This document shows, one piece after another, positions 1 through 8,808 of a DNA stretch of 64,000 nt. Origin of the DNA: JAKOUY01 sp037045185 (GTDB lineage: Bacteria; Actinomycetota; Acidimicrobiia; Acidimicrobiales; Ilumatobacteraceae); contig JBAOHQ010000001.1 in NCBI GenBank assembly GCA_037045185.1, positions 1-64,000 on the forward strand. The letters run 5' to 3'. Every line of letters begins with the position of its first letter. Positions within the stretch are counted from its first letter, which is position 1. Both the position numbers and the translations under genes were made by a program. The notes under the pieces were generated by a model. The model saw only the letters and a program-made list of their open reading frames with translations, ran no database searches and was not told the origin of the DNA.

Positions 1-142
1 TCAGGTACCACACGGCGATCGAGTCGCACAGCTCGTCGATCATCCGGTCGATGCCCACGAAGTAGGCCTTCAGGCCGGCGCGCGCCGAGTCCAGCCGGGC
101 CTGACGTTCGGCGAGTCGTTGACGGTCGATCTGCAACACCAT
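1..142 (-). CDS. N-terminal 47 codons of a leftward gene, possibly an AAA-type ATPase
   Basis: Reading leftwards from an ATG at 142, an open frame leaves the window without meeting a stop. The visible residues begin with a charged helical stretch (LQIDRQRLAERQARLDSA) and then FVGIDRMIDELCDSIAVWYL. That second phrase reminds me of the segment just before the nucleotide-binding core in some actinobacterial AAA ATPases, but no Walker motif is in view, so the family is a guess. It is divergent from the luciferase-like gene at 230; the 87 bases between them must hold both promoters. The existence of the gene is better supported than its identity. Confidence 0.5.
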   Translation of the reverse strand, partial: MVLQIDRQRLAERQARLDSARAGLKAYFVGIDRMIDELCDSIAVWYL

Positions 143-229
143 CGGGACAGTCAACCATGCGCCGTGATGGGCCGGTTCCGGCTACCACGTCGCCGACTCC
201 TGCCGACCCAGCCGGGTAGCGTCCGGTTC

Positions 230-1120
230 ATGGGCGCCGTGACGTCTCCTCGTGTCGGGCTGTGCATCCTGCCCGAGTTCCGCTGGACCGAGGCCGCGCC
301 GAAATGGCGCGCCGCCGAGGAGTACGGCTTCCACCATGCCTGGACCTACGACCACCTCGGCTGGCGGAGCCTGGTGGACGGCCCGTGGTTCGACGCCGTC
401 CCCACGCTCGCCGCGGCGGCCACGGTGACCGAGCGGATCCCCCTCGGGTTCTTCGTCGCCTCGCCCAACTTCCGCCACCCCGTTCCCTTCGCCCGCCAGC
501 TCCTGGCGCTCGACGACATCTCCGGTGGGCGGCTGCTGCTGGGCGTCGGCGCCGGTGGGGGCGGCGGCTACGACGATCAGGTCATGGGTCAGGCCGAGGT
601 CTCCCCGGGCCAGCGGGTGCAGCGGTTTGCCGAGTTCGTCGAGTTGACCGACGCACTGCTGCGCAACGAGCGCACCACCTACGCCGGGCACTGGTATCAG
701 GCCCTCGAGGCCCGCAGCGCGCCCGGCCCGGTGCAGGCGCCCCGGCCGCCGCTGCTGGTGGCCGCCAACCGGCCCAGGGCGATGGCCGTTGCCGCCCGGT
801 TGGGTGACGGCTGGGTCACCACCGGGACCGCTGCCGACGACGTCGAACGATGGTGGGCCGACGTGGCGGCGATGAGCGACCGGTTTGCCGAAGCGGAAGC
901 CGCGGCCGGCCGGCACGGGATGCAGCGGCACCTCAACCTGGACGCCGCCCCGCGGTTCTCGCTGGCGTCGATCGAGACCTACCGGGATGCCGTCGGGCGA
1001 GCCGGCCAATTGGGGTTCACCGACGTGATCGTCCACTGGCCCCGGCCATCGGGCGTGTACGCCGGTGACCCGGCCGTGCTCGACGAGGTGGCCGCCGATC
1101 TGGCCGGGCCACCCCGGTAG
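230..1120 (+). CDS. LLM-class (luciferase-like) flavin/F420 oxidoreductase
   Basis: A bacterial luciferase-like TIM-barrel oxidoreductase of about 296 residues. The family fold shows in the N-terminal strand SPRVGLCILPEFRW, the AAEEYGFHHAWTYDHLGW segment, the LALDDISGGRLLLGVGAGG signature near residue 105 and the AMAVAARLGDGWVTTG segment near residue 188. Such proteins use FMN or, commonly in actinobacteria, coenzyme F420 to oxidise or reduce small organic substrates; the substrate cannot be told from sequence. I prefer ATG 230, with GTG 239 also possible, over an open-frame extension back to 119 that overlaps the divergent gene. The PIG-L deacetylase begins ten bases downstream, so the two are probably cotranscribed. 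Confidence 0.85.
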   Translation: MGAVTSPRVGLCILPEFRWTEAAPKWRAAEEYGFHHAWTYDHLGWRSLVDGPWFDAVPTLAAAATVTERIPLGFFVASPNFRHPVPFARQLLALDDISGGRLLLGVGAGGGGGYDDQVMGQAEVSPGQRVQRFAEFVELTDALLRNERTTYAGHWYQALEARSAPGPVQAPRPPLLVAANRPRAMAVAARLGDGWVTTGTAADDVERWWADVAAMSDRFAEAEAAAGRHGMQRHLNLDAAPRFSLASIETYRDAVGRAGQLGFTDVIVHWPRPSGVYAGDPAVLDEVAADLAGPPR

Positions 1121-1129
1121 CGTCTGCCC

Positions 1130-1873
1130 ATGAGCACACCTCCCCCGCTGGCGCCCGTGGACGAATCGTGGGACCGGGCCCTCGCCGTGGTCGCCCATCC
1201 CGACGACATGGAGTTCGGCGCCGCGGCCGCCGTGGCCCGCTGGACCGCTCAGGGCAAGACGGTGGTCTATTGCATGGTCACCAGTGGCGAAGCGGGCATC
1301 GACTCGATGGACCCGGACCGCTGCCGCGAGGTGCGTGAGCGTGAGCAGGTCGACTCGGCGCGTGTGGTCGGCGTCGACGTGGTCGACTTCCTCGGCCTGC
1401 CCGACGGGGTCCTGGAGTACGGGGTGGGCCTGCGCCGGGCCATCTGCCTGGCGGTGCGCCGCCATCGGCCCGAGATCGTGATCACCAACAACTTCCACGA
1501 CAACTGGGGCGGCCGCTCGTTGAACCAGGCGGACCACATCGCCGTCGGCCGGGCCACGCTGGACGCGGTGCGTGACGCCGGGAACCGGTGGATCTTCCAC
1601 GACCAACTCGTGGACGGGCTGGCGCCGTGGGGCGGTGTCCGCCAGGTGTGGGCCAGCGGGTCGCCCGCAGCCGAACACGCCGCCGACACCACCGACACGT
1701 TCGATCTCGGTGTGCAGTCGTTGGTGGCCCACCAGGCCTACATCGACGGCCTCGGGTGGGCGCACTTCGATCCAGCGGCATTCCTCGCCGGCGGCTCACG
1801 CCCAGCCGGCGAGCGCCTCGGCACCACCCACGCCGCCACCTTCGAGGTCTTCCCCATGGGGTGGGGCGACTAG
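1130..1873 (+). CDS. PIG-L family zinc deacetylase (N-acetylglucosaminyl deacetylase-like)
   Basis: A PIG-L/LmbE-type metal-dependent amidase of 247 residues. The N-terminal AHPDDMEFG motif supplies zinc ligands and the catalytic Asp, and the later NQADHIAVGRA segment carries the HxxDH-like third ligand region. Relatives remove acetyl groups from N-acetylglucosamine conjugates, for example MshB in mycothiol synthesis and its mycothiol amidase paralogue. Nothing here distinguishes a mycothiol role from detoxification or sugar metabolism. It follows the luciferase-like gene by nine bases, which suggests a two-gene operon, and it is convergent with the Nudix-GNAT gene. Confidence 0.85.
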   Translation: MSTPPPLAPVDESWDRALAVVAHPDDMEFGAAAAVARWTAQGKTVVYCMVTSGEAGIDSMDPDRCREVREREQVDSARVVGVDVVDFLGLPDGVLEYGVGLRRAICLAVRRHRPEIVITNNFHDNWGGRSLNQADHIAVGRATLDAVRDAGNRWIFHDQLVDGLAPWGGVRQVWASGSPAAEHAADTTDTFDLGVQSLVAHQAYIDGLGWAHFDPAAFLAGGSRPAGERLGTTHAATFEVFPMGWGD

Positions 1874-1904
1874 GCCGGGTTCCGCGCTGCGGCCGGGTTC
1901 CGGG

Positions 1905-2873
1905 CTACGGCCCGGGCCAGACGAGGCGGACGTCAGGCGAGCGCTCCTCGTTGCCGGCGCCGTCGGTCCGCTCTGCCTCGACGAACCCGTGGCGGGCGTA
2001 GAACCGCACGGCCGGTTCGTTGACCTGGAACGTCCACAACTGCAACCCGGCGCCGCCGGCGCGCTGGCGGGCGATGTCGAGGAAGCGGTCACCCAGGCCG
2101 CGGCCCAGCCATGCCGGATCGACGTACAACTGCTCGATCCAGCCGTGGTCCAGCACCATCAGCCCGGTGATCACCCCGTCGACCTCGGCCACCCACACGT
2201 CGCTGCGCCCGATGACGTCGTCTGCCATCCACCGGCGGACCTCGCCGGGCGCGTGGACCACGGGCACGGTGGGCAGGGCGAAGGCCCGCGAGCGCAGGTA
2301 GACGTCGGCGCAGTCGGTGGCGTCGCTGCCGCGGACCTGGCGCACCGTGGCCGTGCCGGGCTGCAGGGCGCGGAGCGCGCCTTCCAGGCCGGGTTCGGCA
2401 ACCGCGATGGCCCGGCGCCACGGGAACCAGGCCACCTCCTGGCTCTCGCCCTGAGGCGGCGCCGGCGCGCCCTCACCGGCATCGAGGTGGTAGCGCAGGT
2501 CGAGATGGGTGTGCCCACGCGGTCCGGGATGGACGTCGACGTGGGCGAGCGCCGCCGGTTCGCCCACGGGCTCGGCGGCCAGGCCGGTCTCCTCGGCCGT
2601 CTCCCGGCGCGCCGCGTCCCACGGCGCCTCGCCGGCGTCGATGTGCCCGCCGGGCTGCAGCCACAACCCCAGCCGCTTGTGCTTGTGCAGCAGCACCCCC
2701 CGCCGCCCGGTCACCAGCGCCGAGGCGGTGACGTGGACCCGGTTGGCGGTCTCGCTGAACGGGTCGGCCAACCCGTCGAAGGCGGTGACGAACGCAGCGA
2801 TGGAGTCCCGCTCACGGCCGTCGACCGGCCGCCGCCCGAGGACCGCCGATCGAATCTCGCTGCGCAGGTCCAC
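1905..2873 (-). CDS. Nudix hydrolase fused to a GNAT N-acetyltransferase
   Basis: A 322-residue two-domain protein. Residues about 40-165 form a Nudix hydrolase with the full box G-x5-E-x7-REUxEExGU visible as GGHIDAGEAPWDAARRETAE followed by ETGL, so it should hydrolyse a nucleoside diphosphate-linked substrate. Residues about 175-315 are a GNAT acetyltransferase with the acetyl-CoA-binding region LYVDPAWLGRGLGDRFL and the C-terminal NEPAVRFYARHGF typical of the fold. The reading frame is uninterrupted through the junction, so this is a real fusion and not two genes. It lies downstream of imuB on the same strand with a 67-base gap. Substrates are unknown. Confidence 0.9.
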   Translation of the reverse strand: MDLRSEIRSAVLGRRPVDGRERDSIAAFVTAFDGLADPFSETANRVHVTASALVTGRRGVLLHKHKRLGLWLQPGGHIDAGEAPWDAARRETAEETGLAAEPVGEPAALAHVDVHPGPRGHTHLDLRYHLDAGEGAPAPPQGESQEVAWFPWRRAIAVAEPGLEGALRALQPGTATVRQVRGSDATDCADVYLRSRAFALPTVPVVHAPGEVRRWMADDVIGRSDVWVAEVDGVITGLMVLDHGWIEQLYVDPAWLGRGLGDRFLDIARQRAGGAGLQLWTFQVNEPAVRFYARHGFVEAERTDGAGNEERSPDVRLVWPGP

Positions 2874-2940
2874 GGCCAGCGAGGGTACCGAGGCCGGGAC
2901 GGGTCACCACCGACACCCGGATCGGCGGGCGCCCGGGCGG

Positions 2941-4593
2941 TCAGGCATGCTCGCCGAGGAGCCACCAGCGCTGGCCCTCGACGGCCACCTCCAGCAGGCG
3001 GCCTCCGTCGAGCAGCAGTTGGAACCGGGCCAGGCGGCGGGTGCGGGTGGTGTCCCACCAGCGTTCCTCCACCGGCCACGGCCCTGCCCAGTGGGTCACG
3101 GCGCGGCGCGTGCCCTCCATGACCACCGCGCCGGGGGCGGCGCTGACCGAGCCCCGCCCCCCCACCACGACCGCTGCCCCCGCAGCATCCACGACCTCCA
3201 GCGGGCGCGGCGGATGATGCACCACCGTGGGGGCCGGGCCGGTGATGCGCCCGGGCCACGGACCCTGGCGCTGGCCGTGGTGGGTGCCAGTCCCGACCCC
3301 GGCCAGGCGGTGGACGCTGTCGAACAGGTCGGCGGTTGCCGCCGGCACCCACGTGATCAAGTCGTGCACCAACCGCCCGCTGCCCGCCGCCGGGACGAGC
3401 ACCTGCTGATCGCCGGCCAGCGCCACGAGCCGGGCGACCGCCCGGGTGGCCCACTCGTCGGCCTGGGTCCGCCCACCCCACATCCCCTGCTGGACACCGG
3501 TGTCGGCGCGCACCTCCACCGGGTCGATCCGCACCAGGGCGACCCCGGCGGTCAGCGCCTGCTCGGCCGCCCAGCCCTCCAGCTGCCAGCGGACCCGTTC
3601 CACCACCCCGGCTGCGGTGAACCCGATCGGGCGGTACCACAGGCGCTGGCTGCGCTCGGCGTGCTCGGTCTCGATCGTCACCTCGACACGGGTGCACACC
3701 TGCCCGCCGGCGGCCACGGCGTCGATCAACGACTCGGCCACCCGCCGGGCGGTGAACACCACGATGTCGCTGTGGTGCACCGGCTCGTCGAACACGTGCT
3801 GCACGGCCAACCCCACCGGCGGGTCACGGACGTCTGGGGCGCGGTCGTCGATCCCGGCCGCCAGGCGATGGGCGAACCGGCCCTCGCCGGCGAAGCGGGC
3901 CAGGACATCGGCCTCGTCCAACGCCGCCACCTGCCCGAGGCGTTGCAGGCCGAGCCGCCTGAACACCTCGACCAGGTCCCCCGACACGCCACCAACCACG
4001 GTGAGCAACTCGACGGACCGCTGCGCCAGGAACGAGCGGGTGGGCGCCAGGCCGGGTTCGAGCACCACCGCCCGGCCCGTGGTGGCGGCGTCACGGGCGG
4101 CGATCCCGGCGGCGAACCGGCCGTCACCGATCCCGACGCCGAACCCGCCCACCGCAGCAAGCGACCGGCCGGCGGCGGCGGTGGCCAGCTCCATGATCCG
4201 TGCGGCCATCGCCACCTCCCCGCCGAAGTCGCGCGCCGGGCCGCGGGCGGCGAAGCCGAGGTGGCCGGGTTCGGTGATCTCCAGCCGCGGCACCATCTGG
4301 CCGATGGCCTGGGCGATGCGCTCGAAGGCCCGGCCGTCGCGGTCAGGGTCCCAGGGCACGAGCCGCGCCGAGGGGCACCGTGACTGGGCCTGGCGGCGGC
4401 GCATCCCGGAGGTGATCCCGTGCTCGGCTGCCGCCCGGGACAGCGCCACCACCCGGTTGGCGTGGAGCACGATGACCGGCTCATCGGGCTGCGCATCGGC
4501 CACCACCACCGGCCAGTTCGGGCACCACACCACCCCCAGCCGCGCCCACCACCGCCACCTCCCCCACCATCCGTGAGCGCCGGGAGGCCCCAC
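2941..4593 (-). CDS. imuB: ImuB, inactive Y-family polymerase-like mutagenesis protein
   Basis: A Y-family DNA polymerase-like protein of up to 550 residues. It shows the family's N-terminal WCPNWPVVVADA strand, the HANRVVALSRAAAEHGITSGM segment and the FGVGIGDGRFAAGIAA palm segment, but it lacks the acidic metal-binding residues of active polymerases, as ImuB proteins do. In mycobacteria and Caulobacter ImuB is the clamp-binding hub of the ImuA-ImuB-DnaE2 mutasome for error-prone lesion bypass. The start is uncertain: ATG 4593 gives a Trp/Arg-rich leader, while GTG 4533 or 4530 sit right before the conserved strand. It lies 12 bases after imuA and should share its SOS promoter. Confidence 0.9.
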   Translation of the reverse strand: MGPPGAHGWWGRWRWWARLGVVWCPNWPVVVADAQPDEPVIVLHANRVVALSRAAAEHGITSGMRRRQAQSRCPSARLVPWDPDRDGRAFERIAQAIGQMVPRLEITEPGHLGFAARGPARDFGGEVAMAARIMELATAAAGRSLAAVGGFGVGIGDGRFAAGIAARDAATTGRAVVLEPGLAPTRSFLAQRSVELLTVVGGVSGDLVEVFRRLGLQRLGQVAALDEADVLARFAGEGRFAHRLAAGIDDRAPDVRDPPVGLAVQHVFDEPVHHSDIVVFTARRVAESLIDAVAAGGQVCTRVEVTIETEHAERSQRLWYRPIGFTAAGVVERVRWQLEGWAAEQALTAGVALVRIDPVEVRADTGVQQGMWGGRTQADEWATRAVARLVALAGDQQVLVPAAGSGRLVHDLITWVPAATADLFDSVHRLAGVGTGTHHGQRQGPWPGRITGPAPTVVHHPPRPLEVVDAAGAAVVVGGRGSVSAAPGAVVMEGTRRAVTHWAGPWPVEERWWDTTRTRRLARFQLLLDGGRLLEVAVEGQRWWLLGEHA

Positions 4594-4605
4594 ACCGCCC
4601 GGTGC

Positions 4606-5343
4606 TCACGCTGACCGCTGGGCGACGGCCGGGGCGACGGTGGCGGAGGGCAGGCATGGCGGCGGCGCCAGGTAGGGCAGAGCAACGCTGGGGTACACGA
4701 GGGTGGACCGGCTCGGGCGGGGGCGGCGGCGGCCGTGGGCGACGACGTCGACGAGGCGGGAATGGGCCAGCCCGTGCCCGTCGCCCAGCCCGGCCCAGCG
4801 CACCACGCTGGCATCGAGGCGGACATCGGCGGCGAGCGAGGCGTGCTGGCCGATGGTGACCAGCACGGCGCCGCGGGCCTGGGCCCTGGCCTGCAACCGC
4901 CGGCCCGTGCCGGGTCGCAGGCACGCCGTTGCCATGCCCACCAGGACGATGTCGAAGCCGTCGATCATCGCCGCCAGCACCTCCCCCCACCGGCCATCCC
5001 CCCACCGGCCGTCATGACCGTCATGACCGTCATGACCGCCATGACCGTCACCCGAGCCGCCCGGCACGCCGGCATGCACGGCGACCAGCCGGGACAGCGC
5101 CACACCGGCCTGGGCCGCGGCCTGCAGGCCGAGGCTGGGCTGGCCGGCGACGCCAACCCAGGCCCCGGCCCTGCTGGCCTCGGCCACGGCGGCCAACGCC
5201 AGGCCGACGGGCGCGTCGCCACCACAGGCAAGGGTGGTCCCGCGCTGCAGGCCGGGGAGGACCGCCGCCAGCAGCTCCCCCACGGGCAGGGTGCGCTCCG
5301 ACGCGGCCGTCTCCGCCGCCAGTGCCGCCGTCAGGTTGGCCAT
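4606..5343 (-). CDS. imuA: ImuA-like RecA-fold mutasome accessory protein
   Basis: A 245-residue RecA-like protein with segments GLQRGTTLACGGDAPVGLALAA and IDGFDIVLVGMATACLRPG, placed directly before imuB as ImuA homologues are. No proper Walker A lysine is present, consistent with the actinobacterial ImuA' subclass. Its role would be helping ImuB and DnaE2 at damaged DNA. A short Gly/His/Asp repeat near residues 98-118 is encoded by tandem nine-base units at about 5011-5050 and looks like a loop insertion. A LexA box sits 14 bases before its start codon, so expression is very probably damage-inducible. No dnaE2 is present in the window. Confidence 0.8.
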   Translation of the reverse strand: MANLTAALAAETAASERTLPVGELLAAVLPGLQRGTTLACGGDAPVGLALAAVAEASRAGAWVGVAGQPSLGLQAAAQAGVALSRLVAVHAGVPGGSGDGHGGHDGHDGHDGRWGDGRWGEVLAAMIDGFDIVLVGMATACLRPGTGRRLQARAQARGAVLVTIGQHASLAADVRLDASVVRWAGLGDGHGLAHSRLVDVVAHGRRRPRPSRSTLVYPSVALPYLAPPPCLPSATVAPAVAQRSA

Positions 5344-5356
5344 CTCGTGGAGTATA

Positions 5357-5370
5357 CGAACACATGTTCG
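5357..5370. promoter_or_regulatory. LexA/SOS box
   Basis: The sequence CGAACACATGTTCG matches the actinobacterial LexA operator pattern GAAC-N4-GTTC with both half-sites perfect and the flanking C/G also symmetric. It lies 14 bases upstream of the imuA start and 30 bases upstream of the divergent thioesterase start at 5400, so it overlaps the only space where either promoter can be. The imuA-imuB operon is a classic LexA target; whether the thioesterase-recQ side is also controlled is open. Confidence 0.85.
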
Positions 5371-5399
5371 CTCTGTCGAGACGGCGGTAGCGTGACCTC

Positions 5400-6194
5400 A
5401 TGATCGCCCCCGCCGACGCCACCTTCTTCGTCGCCGGGCCGGATCACTGGTTCGAGCCCACGCCGTACGCCCGCGGCCCGTGGTCGGCGGATGCCTGCCA
5501 CGCCGGGCCGCCCGCGGCGCTGATGGCCAGGGCCAGCGAGCAGGCCATCCCCCACCAACGGCTCACCCGCATCCACGTCGACCTCGACCGGCCCGTGCCG
5601 ATGGCCGGCTTCCGCATCACCACCCAGGTCCTGCGCAGCGGTCGCACCACGTCCACGGCGACGATCACCCTCACCGGCGCTGACCAACGGGTGGTCGCTC
5701 GCGCCCTGACCCTGCACGTCGCCGAGCGCCCCGTGCTGGCCGCCGCACTGGGTGACCGGTTCAAGCCGCCACCGCTGCCCGCCCACGATGGCCGCTTCCC
5801 CATCGCCGCCATCGGCCACACGCTCACCAGCTTCCTTGACGCCTGCGAACTGCGCTACCCGCCGGAGCATCCACCGCCCGGGCCGGGTGACGAGGGCGTG
5901 TTCTGGATGCGTACCATCGCCCTTCTGCCCGGCGAGGCGATGAGCCCGTTCCAGCGGCTGTGCCCGATCGCCGATTGCACCAACGCCTTCTCCCGGCACC
6001 TCGACGACGAGGTGGCGTACATGAACGTCGACCTCACCGTCGCCGCCCACCGGGACCCCATTGGTCACTGGGTCGGCTCGCACGCCCGGTCCACCTGGGC
6101 GCCGCACGGCGTGGCCAGCACGACCGCAACGCTCTTCGATACCACCGGCGCGGTGGGGGCCGCTGCACAGATCCTGGTGCTGGCGCCACGGTGA
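5400..6194 (+). CDS. TesB-like acyl-CoA thioesterase family protein
   Basis: A 264-residue double hot-dog thioesterase-like protein. The N-terminal half has the WSADACHAGPPAALMARASE helix segment with its conserved GPP, followed by a QRLTRIHVDLDRPVPMAGF strand. The C-terminal half has FSRHLDDEVAYMNVDLTVAA and HGVASTTATLFDTTGAVGAA, the second hot-dog strand set. Members cleave acyl-CoA thioesters; the acyl chain is not predictable. Its stop overlaps the recQ start as GTGA, so the two are translationally coupled. It is divergent from imuA across a 56-base gap that contains the LexA box. Confidence 0.8.
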   Translation: MIAPADATFFVAGPDHWFEPTPYARGPWSADACHAGPPAALMARASEQAIPHQRLTRIHVDLDRPVPMAGFRITTQVLRSGRTTSTATITLTGADQRVVARALTLHVAERPVLAAALGDRFKPPPLPAHDGRFPIAAIGHTLTSFLDACELRYPPEHPPPGPGDEGVFWMRTIALLPGEAMSPFQRLCPIADCTNAFSRHLDDEVAYMNVDLTVAAHRDPIGHWVGSHARSTWAPHGVASTTATLFDTTGAVGAAAQILVLAPR

Positions 6195-8033
6195 CGGCCG
6201 CGCTCGACGTCCTCCAGCGCACCTTCGGGTACCCGGCGTTTCGCGGCCAGCAGGCCGAGATCGTCGACCACGTGATCAGCGGAGGCGACGCCCTGGTGCT
6301 GATGCCAACGGGCGGCGGCAAGTCGCTGTGCTACCAGGTGCCCTCGATGGTGCGCCCGGGCACGGGCGTGGTGATCTCCCCGCTGATCGCCTTGATGCAG
6401 GACCAGGTGGAGGCGCTGCGCACCCTGGGCATCCGTGCCGGGTTCCTCAACTCCACCCAGGACGCCGGGGCCCGCCGCTCGATCGAGCAGCAGTTCCTGG
6501 CGCGGCGAGTTGGACCTGCTGTATCTCGCTCCCGAGCGGTTGAAGGTCGACTCGCTCATCGGGCTGCTGGAGCGCGCCACCATCGCCCTGTTCGCCATCG
6601 ACGAAGCCCACTGCGTGTCCCAGTGGGGCCACGACTTCCGCCCTGACTACCTCGGCCTGTCGATCCTCCACGAGCGCTGGCCGGACGTGCCGCGCATCGC
6701 CCTCACGGCCACGGCCACCCAGGCGACGCGCGCCGAGATCGTCGAGCGGCTCGACCTCGGTGCTGCCCGCCAGTTCGTGTCCAGCTTCGACCGGCCGAAC
6801 ATCCAGTACCGCATCGTCGCCAAGGACAACCCTCGCCGCCAACTGCTCGACCTGCTCCGCCGGGAGCACCCGGGCGACGCCGGGATCGTGTACTGCCTGT
6901 CACGAGCCTCGGTGGAGCAGACCGCCGAGTTCCTCTCGGCCAACGGCATCCCCGCCGTGCCCTACCACGCCGGGCTGGACCACACCACCCGGGCCGCCAA
7001 CCAGGCCCGCTTCCTGCGCGAGGACGGCCTGGTCGTGGTGGCCACCATCGCCTTCGGGATGGGCATCGACAAGCCAGACGTGCGCTTCGTGGCCCACCTC
7101 GATCTCCCCAAGTCGGTGGAGGGCTACTACCAGGAGACCGGCCGGGCCGGCCGCGACGGGCTGCCCTCCACCGCCTGGCTGGCCTACGGCCTGGCCGACG
7201 TGGTCCAGCAGCGCAACCTCATCGGGCAGTCAGAGGGCGACGCCTCCCACCGCCGCCGGCTGTCCCAGCACCTCGACGCGATGCTGGCCCTGTGCGAGAC
7301 GGTGCAGTGCCGGCGGGTCCAACTCCTGGCGTACTTCGGGGAGACCTCGGCGGCGGCCACCACACCATGCGGCAACTGCGACACGTGCCTGCACCCGCCC
7401 TCGGCCTGGGACGGCACGGTGGAGGCCCAGAAGCTGCTGTCCACCATCTCCCGCCTGGCCCGCCAGCGCAACCAGCGCTTCGGCGCCGGGCAGATCATCG
7501 ACATCCTCGCCGGGCGGCGCACCGACAAGGTCGACCAGCACCGCCACCACGAGCTCAGCGTGTTCGGCATCGGCGCCGAGCGCAGCGATCCAGAGTGGCG
7601 CAGCATCGTGCGCCAACTGCTGGCCCAGGGGGTGCTGGGGGTCGAGGGCCAATTCGGCACCCTGGTGCTCACCGAGACCAGCGCCGACGTCCTGTCCGGA
7701 CGGCGCCGGGTGATGCTTCGCCACGAACCGGTGCGCCGCTCCACCCCGCGGCCGGCCCAGCACCGTGACGCCGGCGCCGATCTCGATGGTCCGGCGGCCG
7801 CCCGGTTCGAGGCGCTGCGCGCCTGGCGGGCGGCGGCCGCCAAGGATCAGGGAGTGCCGGCGTACGTGATCTTCCACGATGCCACGCTGCGCCAGATCGC
7901 CGCCGAACGTCCGGTGACGCTGGCGGCGCTGGGGCGGATCTCCGGCATCGGCGAGGCCAAGCTGGCCCGCTACGGGCAGGCCGTGCTGGACACCATGGGC
8001 GACGAACCCGCCGGCCGGCCCGGGCCAGGCTGA
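6191..8033 (+). CDS. recQ: RecQ family ATP-dependent DNA helicase (frame break near 6501)
   Basis: A full-length RecQ helicase of about 614 residues if one base is removed. The first frame starts at GTG 6191 and holds the Walker A motif PTGGGKSLCYQ and SPLIALMQDQ. The second frame resumes at LDLLYLAPERL and holds the DEAH box AIDEAHCVSQWGHDFRPDY, the helicase C-terminal domain, the zinc-binding cysteines around CGNCDTC, the RQC domain and an HRDC domain near the end. The break lies at about 6501-6504, where one extra C in a GCGCGGCG run explains everything. No domain is missing, so I treat it as an intact gene with a probable sequence error. RecQ unwinds 3'-5' in recombinational repair. Confidence 0.88.
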
Positions 8034-8049
8034 CCCGGGCCGGTCCCGG

Positions 8050-8681
8050 TCAGTCGAGGTGGCCGGTGGCGACGGCGATGTACACCAGCGCCGAGTACGT
8101 CCGCTGGGTGAGGATCCCGTCGACCTCGACACCGAGGCGACGCTGGAACTCCTTCACCGCCCGATAGGTGTTCGGGCCGAAGTGGCCACCCACCGGGAAC
8201 GGGCGGTCGGGCATCGCCCAGTTCAACAGCACCTGGGCGTAGGCGACGATCACGCCCTGGTCACAGTTCATCAACGGGAAGTGCTGGACCTGGTGATAGC
8301 TCGGGCACTTTCCTGCCAGGCCGACAGCCCTGGTATAGGTGTTCCGCCCGACGATGCCGTCCACAGTGAGCCCGGAGCGGGCCTGGAAGGCGCGCACGGC
8401 GGCCTCGGTGGCCGGGCCGATAGAGGCCGTCGACGGCGATCCGTGACAGGCAACCACGGGTTGATCAGGGCCTGCACCTCACGCACCAGCGGACCGGAGC
8501 TGCACAGCCCGATGGGCAACTTGGTGTCCCGGACGAACTGATCGCAGGTGGCCGCGGCCGGGCGAGGCGCCGCGGCGGCGGGCGCCTGGCTCCCGATCAG
8601 GATTGCCCCGCTGGTCATGATCGCGGCGGCCGCCAACGTCCTTGTCAACTTCGAGTGCTGCACCATTCTCGTCCTCCTCAT
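8050..8681 (-). CDS. Secreted protein with two peptidoglycan-binding domains (frame breaks near 8410-8440)
   Basis: The N-terminal part from ATG 8681 has a signal peptide (basic MRRTRMVQHSKLTRTL, then a hydrophobic core ending in APAAAA) and the beginning of a peptidoglycan-binding repeat, VREVQALINPWLPVT. The second part in another frame supplies GPATEAAVRAFQARSGLTVDG and a second repeat FGPNTYRAVKEFQRRLGVEVDG. Between them the middle frame reads IAVDGLY, so two single extra bases within about 30 bases restore one continuous product of about 210 residues. The role is presumably cell-wall binding; no enzymatic domain is seen. It is convergent with recQ. Confidence 0.75.
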
Positions 8682-8808
8682 GCTCGACCGGTGTTCCCGA
8701 TGTCTGATCGGTGCGGCTGCTGGTGATGCACGCCGCTACCTACTGAGACGTCGCCGACCGATGCGCTGGTTCGGTCACGAGATGTCGATCGCGTGAAGGT
8801 TTTCGGGA

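Noticed and set aside
6480..6520. Programmed frameshifting in recQ
   Set aside because: No slippery heptamer or adjacent pseudoknot is evident, and similar single-base breaks occur in many unrelated genes of the window, so an error is more likely.
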